DNA of 58,065 nt, taken from CAZAKZ01 sp964485695 (GTDB lineage: Bacteria > Planctomycetota > JAFGQW01). Each line of letters begins with the position of its first letter. Within the stretch, counting starts at the first letter, position 1. The stretch covers positions 1-58,065 of the forward strand of contig CAZAKZ010000017.1 of NCBI GenBank assembly GCA_964485695.1, written 5' to 3'. The notes under the pieces were generated by a model. That model was given only the letters and a program-made list of their open reading frames with translations, was not told the DNA's origin and searched no databases. Both the position numbers and the translations under genes were made by a program. Of this stretch, positions 51,028-58,065 are shown in pieces.

Positions 51028-54000
51028 TTACTTACGCGATTCCATGGAGAATCCACGGATTTCGCCGTTTCCTGTTGTCACGATGACGAGGCCTTTCCAC
51101 TCGACCACGGAAGACTGGATGGCCTCCCCTATTTCGACAGACCAGCGCACCCGCAACGATTGGCGCTCCAGCACATAGAAACGCCCGTCCATGGCCCCCA
51201 GGTAGACACCGTCGGGCCGGACCAGGGGTGAGCCCAGCAGGTTGCACTCCACCTGGAAGCGTTCCTCGTCCTGCTTTCCGTTCAGGAGGCTGAACCGCAC
51301 CAGGCGGCCGTCGGTGATGGTCACGTAGACCCGCTCCCCGTCCACGACGAGGGGAGTCCGGATGAGGCCGTCGACCACGGTGGTCCATTTCACCTGGAAG
51401 GTATTTCGGTTCAAGACGTAGAGCATGCCCGCCTCGGTCACGACCACGAGGAGATCACCGGAAATCACCGGCGGGACGATGATGCCGCCCTTCAGCTTGG
51501 CCCGGGCCACCTCCTTGCCGTCCACCGCGTTGTACGCCAGAAGATGCCCGTTCTCGTTCCCCACAAAGACCACGCCGTCTATATGGACGGGGGAAGCGCG
51601 GATGGCACCCCCCGTTTCCCGGTGCCATGACTCGTTCCCCTTCTCCGTCCAGATGCACCAGAGCGTTCCCTCGGTATCTCCCGCTATCACGGTATCGTTC
51701 ACGACCACGGGCCTGCTGGGAAAGAAACTCTCCGTCTTCAACCGCCAGATCTTCTGACCGTCCTTCCAGTCCAGCCGGAACAGGCCGGGATCCACGGACC
51801 CGGTGAAGATGCCCTTCGAAGTCATGATCGGGGAAGCCGTATTCTCGTTGAGACCGCTGAACTTCTCTTCCCAGCTGACCGTTTCCCGCTTCAGGTCCAC
51901 GGCCAGGACACGGCCACCCCTGCCGCCGACCACGAAGAAATTCTCGAATATGCAGGGTGCGGATCGCAGCCCCACCTTGGTCTCGATGACGAAGTCGGCC
52001 ATCCTGGGAAGATTGGCCATGTGACCGGCCTGCATGTCTCCACGCACGGACAGGTTCACGGGCTGGTATCCCTCCTTGATGAACGACAGTTCCGTTATCT
52101 GGTCCATGGGAAGCTGGACGATCATGGGGGTGAGCCCGTTCAGTTCTCTCCCGTCCAGCTTCACGATGGCTCCGGCCGGCTCGGACTCCAGCAACACGGG
52201 CGCCCTCAGGTTTCTGGCGGAGGAGGAATTCGGATACTTCCGGTAGAGCCGCACGAAGCTGTCGTACGACTGCTGGTATTTTCCGGCCTTGAGGAAGGCC
52301 TCGGCCTCCCGTTTCAGATCCATCGCATACGCGTGGTAGTCATTGACCTGGTTCAGATTTCGTTCCAGGTCCACGGACTTCCGCCACTCATCGTGGCCGA
52401 TGCTGAACTGGTTGGCCCTCTGGAGATGCTCGAGGGCGCTGACCAGGTCGTTCTTTTCAAGCGACTCTCTGGCCTTCCGAAACGCTTCCTTGGCCACCTT
52501 CAGGTTTTTCTTCTCCTCGTTTGCCCGCTTGACCTCTTCGATGTCCAGTTTCTTCACGTAGGCCTGCTCCTGCCCCTTGATGGCTTCGAGCATTGTCCGG
52601 GCGTCCATGGCCGCGGTGCTGAACGGGAAACGGTCGATGAACTCCTGCAGCAGCCGTCTGGCGGAGTCATAGTCATGGTTGACGGTGAGATGCTGGACGT
52701 CGATGGATCGCAACTCCCGCCTGGCCATGCTGCCGTAGTAGAAAAAGCAGCCGATGAAGGCACTTACGTAGAGGGAGGACCGCACCAGGCCAAGGCGACG
52801 TCGTTTCCGAATTCGAGCTTGCATCCGGTCCTCGTCGATGTCGTCGAGGATGCTGGCCACGTCCTGGCGTCCCGGATCCAGCTTCAAGATCTGACGATAG
52901 ATCTTGACCGCATCGGCCTTGTTCCCCTCCTCGAGCATCACCTTGCCGATCTTGTCCAGCTCCTTCACCGCCTCGTCGCTGAGGCCGTGCCTGAGGTAAA
53001 GCTGGATAAGGACATTGCGGTTATGGTGGACGTCGATACTGACCTTGATCAAGCGATGGAGGAGGTCCATCGCCTTTTCCACCTCCTCCATCTCGAGGTA
53101 GACCTGAACCAGGACCCGGCTGCCCTCCACGACATCGAAGGTCTCCAGCTGATGGCGCTCTCCGTATCTCAGGAACAGACCGATGAGCCGGCCGAGGACA
53201 TCGATATCCGTGGGGATGAGACTGAGCGCCGTCTGATAGTACTCGTAGCTCTGTCCAACGTCCCCCTGGCTGAGGTGGAACTCTGCAAGACTCTTGTAGT
53301 GATTCGCCGCGCTCAGGTATTCACCCATTCTCTCGTAGATGAGAGCGATCTTGAGATGAATGTCGGGATCCCCGTTGGTGAGGGCCAGCAGGCGGTGGAA
53401 GAGGCGGAGTGCATCCTCCATTCGTCCGCTCTGGAACAGGGAATGGGCTGTATTCACCAGAGTCTGGGATTCAACCGGAGCGATATGGCCATTCTTCAGG
53501 AGGTCGAGGATGTAGCCGCACACTGTGTAGGTGCCCAGGCCCGTGATCCTCTCCACCTCCTTCACGCTCCGAACACCATTCAACGCCATCAACACTTCCG
53601 TCATCTCGACGGGCATGCCGGACAGGCTCTTTTCATCCGGTGTCTTGATGGCATAAAAGACCTCATCGGTGCTCGGAACGACCTCACGGATGGCGGTCCA
53701 TTCGTCAAGGCGTTTCGATCCCTCCATGATCAGTTCCCCTACCTGGAAGAGGAACGCATCGATTTCGTCTTCATCCAGGCCCGTGAGGAACTTGTTCGCC
53801 GGCTCCTCCCGGAACTCGAACTTACCCGAAGTCATGAAGAAGAGATCCAGGATCTGGGACTGAATGCGCTCCCTGAGCATGGGCAACAGCCATGACCGCT
53901 TGATGAGGCCGACCTCCTTCAAGGCCTCCAGGAGCGGCTTGTCGGGACGCTCGTATTTTTTCCTGGCCTCGATGAGATTCCCGCCTGCGATGTTCCTCCG

Positions 54001-54198
54001 CTTGATGACGTAGTAGAGGATCTCTTCGTCGTTGAGGTCGCAGATAGGCAGGAGGGTGATTCCGTGGCGGCAGAAGAGGACCGACAGATTACGATTCTCT
54101 TCCAGGTCTATGACGAGGCGGCCTTCTTTCTGGTTCAGGGACAGCATCTGGAAGACCTGCGTGAGGTCCATGCTGCAAAGGTCGCCCTTGATGGCCAT
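51028..54198 (-). CDS. DUF4388-TPR-membrane-PEGA-beta-propeller protein
   Basis: 1056 residues. DUF4388 (1-about 110, MAIKGDLCSMDLTQVFQML and DLEENRNLSVLFCRHGITLL), a winged-helix-like part (about 175-225), TPRs (about 230-450), one membrane helix (about 469-490) preceded by a basic KRRRLG stretch, a helical stalk, a PEGA domain (about 661-720, SEPAGAIVKLDGRELNGLTP) and a PQQ-type beta-propeller (about 735-1056, GGRGGRVLAVDLKRETVSWE and repeats). The basic residues before the helix put DUF4388 and the TPRs in the cytoplasm and the propeller in the periplasm. The start ATG 54198 begins the DUF4388 domain. It is first in the GTPase gene set. Confidence 0.88.
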   Translation of the reverse strand: MAIKGDLCSMDLTQVFQMLSLNQKEGRLVIDLEENRNLSVLFCRHGITLLPICDLNDEEILYYVIKRRNIAGGNLIEARKKYERPDKPLLEALKEVGLIKRSWLLPMLRERIQSQILDLFFMTSGKFEFREEPANKFLTGLDEDEIDAFLFQVGELIMEGSKRLDEWTAIREVVPSTDEVFYAIKTPDEKSLSGMPVEMTEVLMALNGVRSVKEVERITGLGTYTVCGYILDLLKNGHIAPVESQTLVNTAHSLFQSGRMEDALRLFHRLLALTNGDPDIHLKIALIYERMGEYLSAANHYKSLAEFHLSQGDVGQSYEYYQTALSLIPTDIDVLGRLIGLFLRYGERHQLETFDVVEGSRVLVQVYLEMEEVEKAMDLLHRLIKVSIDVHHNRNVLIQLYLRHGLSDEAVKELDKIGKVMLEEGNKADAVKIYRQILKLDPGRQDVASILDDIDEDRMQARIRKRRRLGLVRSSLYVSAFIGCFFYYGSMARRELRSIDVQHLTVNHDYDSARRLLQEFIDRFPFSTAAMDARTMLEAIKGQEQAYVKKLDIEEVKRANEEKKNLKVAKEAFRKARESLEKNDLVSALEHLQRANQFSIGHDEWRKSVDLERNLNQVNDYHAYAMDLKREAEAFLKAGKYQQSYDSFVRLYRKYPNSSSARNLRAPVLLESEPAGAIVKLDGRELNGLTPMIVQLPMDQITELSFIKEGYQPVNLSVRGDMQAGHMANLPRMADFVIETKVGLRSAPCIFENFFVVGGRGGRVLAVDLKRETVSWEEKFSGLNENTASPIMTSKGIFTGSVDPGLFRLDWKDGQKIWRLKTESFFPSRPVVVNDTVIAGDTEGTLWCIWTEKGNESWHRETGGAIRASPVHIDGVVFVGNENGHLLAYNAVDGKEVARAKLKGGIIVPPVISGDLLVVVTEAGMLYVLNRNTFQVKWTTVVDGLIRTPLVVDGERVYVTITDGRLVRFSLLNGKQDEERFQVECNLLGSPLVRPDGVYLGAMDGRFYVLERQSLRVRWSVEIGEAIQSSVVEWKGLVIVTTGNGEIRGFSMESRK

Positions 54199-54671
54199 TC
54201 TTGATCTTCTCAGAACATACGTCAGTTTGCCGTCCGTCAGGCTCCTCCCCACATGGGGACGGTCCCTCGGCACGGTATCCCGTATGTGAAGTTATCGGCA
54301 TCCGGGGTTGGTTGATTGAACCCGGGGCAGCGGGCCAATCGAGGGAGGGGGGTGCCCCGGTTCGGGGTTCTGCAGCCGCCAGGGCCAGCGGGCTGGATTG
54401 GCTCCGATCCGAAGCAGATAAAATGTTGATTCTAGAGCGTGGAAATCCGGGGCTATAGCACTATAACTTACTTTATACAAGTTAGTTATGGAATATTTGC
54501 CGCTCGAATTTCATTATTGGAATCAAATGAACATTTCAATCAAAGACCCATCGATGGTATCCTGAATTATCGCCATTCGGGGCCTATAAATCGAGCCTAG
54601 CGGAGATTATTCTTTCGGGATCGGCACCCGTTTCCAGAGCCGACCCGGACGAGCAGGAACTGCAGGATTCA
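54199..54671. other. Spacer between divergent genes with palindrome
   Basis: 473 bases, distinctly AT-rich from 54420 to 54600. At 54463-54489 two 11-base arms (ATAACTTACTT and AAGTTAGTTAT, one mismatch) surround TATAC, an operator-like palindrome. TATAG and CTATA form a smaller one just before it at 54454-54465. No gene is supported. The region should carry the promoters of the GTPase gene set (leftward) and the TPR gene (rightward). Confidence 0.5.
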
Positions 54672-55307
54672 ATGGAGCTGAGTGAGGCTAGACAAAGGAG
54701 ACGAAGGACCCAATCCCGGGGTTTCTTCCAGTTCTTCCGGACCATCTATCGCAAGTCCTTTCTACGCCCCTATCTCTACATACTCGGCCTGCTTCATCTG
54801 AGGCGGGGCCGCCTGGAACTGGCCGAATCCTGTTTTTCCAGGACGGTCCTTCTGGAACCCAGGAACTTCAATGCCCGGGTCCAGCTCGGCCGGGTCTATT
54901 TCCTGCGGGAGGAGTTCTTCAAGGCGGAACAGCAGTTCCTGAAGGCCCAGGAGCTCGATCCGAGGCGTTTCCAACGAAACCACCTGCCCGAAGACTACAC
55001 CTGCTGGGAGACCTGCTGGGAAACCTGCCAGGAGGAAACAGAATCCTCCGAAGACCGTCAGGAATCCCTGTTCGGGGACTACGAGGCCGAGGGATCGCTC
55101 TACTCCTATGAGGAATCGGCCTTTACGGTCGAGGACAATATCATCAAGGAAAATTCCAAGGACAACCTCGAAAGCGGCGAGCCCTTCCACTACGGCGACT
55201 TCTCGACCTACCAGGAGTGGCAACGCTTCCAGGTCATGCCCCCCATTTCCCGGTCGGAGATCCGGGATATCGACTGGGATCAGATATTTTCCGATCCCCT
55301 TCCCTGA
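54672..55307 (+). CDS. Small TPR protein with acidic tail
   Basis: 211 residues. A basic N-terminus (residues 7-30) is followed by two to three TPR motifs (YLYILGLLHLRRGRLELAES, NARVQLGRVYFLREEFFKAE). Then comes a short Cys/Trp repeat (CWETCWETCQEE) and an acidic, low-complexity tail ending near DIDWDQIFSDPLP. It is divergent from the DUF4388 gene and shares its regulatory spacer. Start ATG 54672 is the first plausible one; the ribosome site is weak (CAGGATTCA). Function unknown. Confidence 0.72.
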   Translation: MELSEARQRRRRTQSRGFFQFFRTIYRKSFLRPYLYILGLLHLRRGRLELAESCFSRTVLLEPRNFNARVQLGRVYFLREEFFKAEQQFLKAQELDPRRFQRNHLPEDYTCWETCWETCQEETESSEDRQESLFGDYEAEGSLYSYEESAFTVEDNIIKENSKDNLESGEPFHYGDFSTYQEWQRFQVMPPISRSEIRDIDWDQIFSDPLP

Positions 55308-55449
55308 TCTTCATCCCTCTGGCCTACCACGTTCCCATTGAATTCCATCCCGGGCCCACTAATAATTTTACCGTTGTGACTGGCATCCCTCCCGCACCGC
55401 ATCGGCAACGGACAGGGACAACCTCACAAACTTCATGGAGGAATCCTCA

Positions 55450-55833
55450 ATGCGGCCGAATGATCGGAAATACACCGAATCGCATGAATGGGTCAAGGTC
55501 GAGGGAGACGTGGCTACCCTTGGTATCACCGATTTCGCCATCGAGCAGCTGGATGAACTCGTCTACCTGGATCTCCCTGAACCGGGCGACAGCATTACAA
55601 AGGGCGAACCGTTCGCCGAGATCGAGAGCGTCAAGGCTCAATCGGACATCTATGCCATGGTCACCGGTGAAGTACTCGAAGCCAATGAAGGCCTGGCCGA
55701 TAACCTCGACGATCTCATGAAGGATCCTTTCGCTGCCGGCTGGATGATCAAGATCAAGGTCGAGGATCCGGGAGAGCTAGAAAGTGGTCTTCTGGACGCC
55801 GAAGCCTACGAAGAGGTCGTGGCCTCCTCCTGA
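55450..55833 (+). CDS. gcvH: Glycine cleavage system H protein
   Basis: 127 residues. YTESHEWVKVEGDVATLGIT begins the domain, and ESVKAQSD carries the lipoylated Lys62. It shuttles the methylamine group of glycine between the P and T proteins. GcvP and GcvT are not in the window. The start ATG 55450 follows GGAGGAATCCTCA. A hairpin follows the stop. Confidence 0.95.
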   Translation: MRPNDRKYTESHEWVKVEGDVATLGITDFAIEQLDELVYLDLPEPGDSITKGEPFAEIESVKAQSDIYAMVTGEVLEANEGLADNLDDLMKDPFAAGWMIKIKVEDPGELESGLLDAEAYEEVVASS

Positions 55834-55848
55834 ATGAGCATACACGAT

Positions 55849-55874
55849 CCGGGACGCGGCATGCTGCGTCCCGG
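55849..55874. terminator. Hairpin between convergent gcvH and symporter genes
   Basis: CCGGGACGCGGCA and TGCTGCGTCCCGG (55849-55874) pair along their whole length with one G-U pair. The element lies between the gcvH stop and the symporter stop (55877). There is no U-run on either side, so terminator function is only suggested by position. Confidence 0.5.
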
Positions 55875-55876
55875 AA

Positions 55877-57589
55877 CTACCTCCGCATCCACAAGACCAT
55901 AAGCACACCCCCTGCCCCTGCAGCCGCCAGCACCAGGACGCCTCCTGCCGTCGATTCCAGGATCATGATGCCGATCCCCATCATGGTTCCGAACACGAGG
56001 AGGAGCGCGGCCAGAACCTTCGGCACCACCCACCACGTCAGAGCCGGGTCCTCGAGCGGCGGATCGGCCTTCGCCACATTCCCCCACGCCCCCCCGGGGC
56101 GGGCCCTTCGATAAAAGGCCGCCAGCCGGGTGGTTTTCTCGGGAGGCGTCAGGAAGGTCACGGTGAGCCAGGCCAGAGTAACGATGGGCAGGATGAAGAG
56201 CGCCATGTGGTGTTCGTTCCCGTCCCAGGTCCCGGCGAACGGATTGGGGATCACGCCGCTCTTGATGCCGACGGCCAGGCAGAGAGACGTGGCCAGCGCC
56301 GTGATCTCGGACCATGCATTGATGCGCCACCAGAACCAGCGCAGGATGAGGACGGGTCCGATGCCCGCGCCCATGGACCAGACAAAGACGTAGGCCCGGG
56401 TGAGCTGATGGAGTTGAAATGCGACGAGGGCGCCCCCCGTCGCCACCATCACCATGGTGATGCGGGCCACCCATACGTAATGGCGTGGCGGCGCCGACGG
56501 ACGCAGGAATCGTCTGTAGAGGTCGTTCACCAGGTAGGATGCGCCCCAGTTGAGGTGGGTATCCACGGTGGACATGAACGCGGCGAGAAAGAGTACCAGC
56601 AGCAGCCCCTTCATGCCCACCGGCAGGATATCGAAGAGAACGCGCGGATAGGCGGCCTTGTCCCCGCCCTCCACCGGTCCCGGCAGCAGAACCAGGGTCA
56701 CGAGGGCCACCAGGACCCAGGGCCAGATCCTGAGGGCATTCTGGACCAGGGCGAAGACCAGGGCGGCCCCCACGGCGTGATGCTCGTTCCGGCACGACAT
56801 CATGCGCTGGATCAGGTAGCCGCCGCCGTCGGCGTTATGGGTCGCCCACCACATGACCAGGATCCAGACGAGGAACCGCTCGAATCCTTCGTGGCCCGGA
56901 CCGGGCAGGATCGTCAGGGCTTCCGCACCGCCGGGCGCGGCCCTGACCTTGTGGAGGAGGGCATCCATCCCTCCGACGTGGTCCACCGCCAAGACGGCAA
57001 ATGCCACGGTGCCTCCCATGGCGAGGAGGAACTGGACCAGATCGGTCCAGACCACGCCGGGCAGTCCTGCAAGAAGGCTGTAGGTGAGCGCCACGGCCAC
57101 ACAGAGGAGAATGGCCGCTTCGGGCTCCAGGTCCATGAACACCACCACAACGGTGCTCATGGCCTTCAACACCCAACCGAGGACGATGAGGTTGTAGAGG
57201 ACCGCGAAGAACCCGGCCTTGAAAGCGCGAAGGCCTTTCGCAGGCCGCCCCCCGTAGCGCTCCTCGATGAGTTCCAGATCCGTCATGAGCCCCATCCGCC
57301 GCCAGAGTCTAGCGAACAGAAAGGCGGAGATCACGTGGCCGGTGCCGATGGCGAGCCAGAACCAGTTGCGCCAGATGCCGCCGCCCCGCACCCACTCCGT
57401 GACCTGGAGCGGCGTGTCCGCCGCAAAGGTGGTGGCCACCATGGAGGCGCCCGCGAGCCAGAAGGGGAGGGTCCGGCCGGACAGAAAGAAATCGCCCATG
57501 GACCGGCTGCCCCGCCGGCAGAAGGCGATGCCGATGGCGAGGGTGGTCAGGACGTAGGCAGCGACAATGACGGTGTCGAGGAATGCCAT
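55877..57589 (-). CDS. Sodium:solute symporter (SSS family)
   Basis: 570 residues with about 14 hydrophobic segments. FFLSGRTLPFWLAGASMVAT near the start and the family signature GLPGVVWTDLVQFLLAMGG are intact, as is the FMSTVDTHLNWGASYLVNDL segment. It imports a small organic solute with sodium across the inner membrane; the substrate cannot be read. The start ATG 57589 is 34 bases after the parvulin fragment on the same strand. No regulator is adjacent. Confidence 0.9.
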   Translation of the reverse strand: MAFLDTVIVAAYVLTTLAIGIAFCRRGSRSMGDFFLSGRTLPFWLAGASMVATTFAADTPLQVTEWVRGGGIWRNWFWLAIGTGHVISAFLFARLWRRMGLMTDLELIEERYGGRPAKGLRAFKAGFFAVLYNLIVLGWVLKAMSTVVVVFMDLEPEAAILLCVAVALTYSLLAGLPGVVWTDLVQFLLAMGGTVAFAVLAVDHVGGMDALLHKVRAAPGGAEALTILPGPGHEGFERFLVWILVMWWATHNADGGGYLIQRMMSCRNEHHAVGAALVFALVQNALRIWPWVLVALVTLVLLPGPVEGGDKAAYPRVLFDILPVGMKGLLLVLFLAAFMSTVDTHLNWGASYLVNDLYRRFLRPSAPPRHYVWVARITMVMVATGGALVAFQLHQLTRAYVFVWSMGAGIGPVLILRWFWWRINAWSEITALATSLCLAVGIKSGVIPNPFAGTWDGNEHHMALFILPIVTLAWLTVTFLTPPEKTTRLAAFYRRARPGGAWGNVAKADPPLEDPALTWWVVPKVLAALLLVFGTMMGIGIMILESTAGGVLVLAAAGAGGVLMVLWMRR

Positions 57590-57623
57590 ACCACCCGGAT
57601 GTCTCTCGTTCTCTCTCTGAAAA

Positions 57624-58016
57624 TCACTCCTCGGCGGGCTTCCTCCAGATGAGGTGATAGCCCTTCGGGGACTCGATGACCTCGGACAGGTCGCCGGGCT
57701 TCAGGGTTTCCGCCGTCTCGCCCAGAGCAGGGGCCAGGGCCTTCAAGTCCTTCAGGCTGATCGGGCCGCCCAGACTGAACGTGGCCTCGTGATCCGAATG
57801 GGCCAGGGCCTCGAAAGGGAAGTAGGCCTTGCCCTTGGGGACGTACTTGGCCACGGAGGCGAGGAGCTTCCTGGCCTTGCCCTTGGACCGCCTCACTTCG
57901 CGCGGATTCTCCCAGCCTTCGGCCCCCTTGTATCCGACCCAGATGTAGTGGAAGGCCGACTTTTTCATCCTCTCGCTCCGGTTGAAGGGGACCTCCACCT
58001 CGGCTCCCCGGGCTGA
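57624..58016 (-). pseudogene. PpiC-type peptidyl-prolyl isomerase, 5' end lost
   Basis: The frame encodes a parvulin domain: FHYIWVGYKGAEGW at the first strand, EVRRSKGKARKLLASVA, and the closing GDLSEVIESPKGYHLIWRK. Upstream the frame stays open to 58016, then meets a stop inside the direct repeats at 58017. No ATG lies before the domain except an internal one; the only early start is GTG 57998 with a poor ribosome site. I read it as the 3' part of a longer exported PpiC protein cut by an insertion. A small functional parvulin from GTG 57998 is the alternative. Confidence 0.6.
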
Positions 58017-58065
58017 TCAGCGACAATTAGAATTCCGGTCAGCGACAATTAGAATTCCCGCCTCA
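58017..58065. mobile_element. Probable insertion-sequence end (IS21-like direct repeats)
   Basis: AGCGACAATTAGAATTCC occurs twice within identical 20-base units at 58017-58036 and 58039-58058, period 22. From memory, repeated motifs of this kind occur near the ends of IS21-family elements, but I cannot confirm the match. The element would continue past the window. It abuts the parvulin frame at its broken end. Confidence 0.5.

Noticed and set aside
1..58065. CRISPR arrays, rRNA and tRNA genes
   Set aside because: I saw no regularly spaced repeats with unique spacers, no rRNA motifs and no convincing tRNA cloverleaf. A covariance-model scan would be needed to exclude small RNAs.

Overview
The window reads as a high-GC chromosomal segment of a Gram-negative, deep-branching bacterium, most plausibly a member of the Planctomycetota or a similar lineage. 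The grounds are indirect. KdsB implies lipopolysaccharide. There are many Sec-exported proteins of unknown function, three of which share a C-terminal module. There is a giant alpha-2-macroglobulin-like protein fused to TPR arrays, a long protein built of carboxypeptidase-regulatory-like repeats, a DUF1844 protein and an MglA/roadblock GTPase set. No rRNA or tRNA gene is visible, so the taxonomic call is inference.

Region 1 (1-8.8 kb): a small lipoprotein, a decayed toxin-antitoxin pair, a membrane-anchored exported protein, then a tightly overlapping trio of substrate-binding protein, histidine kinase and sigma-54 response regulator. These are followed by an M49-type metallopeptidase with an HEISH zinc motif and a CmoB-like methyltransferase. 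Region 2 (8.8-22 kb): a TPR protein, a MazG-like pyrophosphohydrolase, two secreted proteins, a second CmoB-like methyltransferase and the 2611-residue macroglobulin-like protein, ending beside an antitoxin with a broken toxin. Region 3 (22-34 kb): a Cys-rich lipoprotein, a divergent MscK/MscS-like membrane protein, an asparagine-synthetase-like protein that lacks the catalytic Cys, a third secreted paralogue, an RNase HII-like protein, a degenerate receiver protein, endonuclease III and a thioredoxin-fold protein without its CxxC.

Region 4 (34-46 kb): the repeat protein, a zinc-ribbon membrane metallopeptidase, a NUDIX hydrolase and a leftward operon of lipoprotein, kdsB, pyrG, DUF1844 and TPR pseudopeptidase that joins CTP synthesis to CTP use for Kdo activation. 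A membrane methyltransferase and a LysM protein follow. Region 5 (46-54.3 kb) is the most unusual. Six leftward genes encode a NtrC-type regulator, an MglB-like roadblock protein, an MglA-like GTPase with an added linker and C-terminal membrane helix, a second roadblock protein, a TPR protein with a roadblock-like C-terminus, and a 1056-residue DUF4388/TPR/membrane/PEGA/beta-propeller protein. I infer a membrane-attached GTPase signalling module that links cytoplasm and envelope. Region 6 (54.6-58 kb): a TPR protein, gcvH, a sodium:solute symporter and a parvulin fragment whose 5' end runs into two direct repeats that look like an insertion-sequence end.
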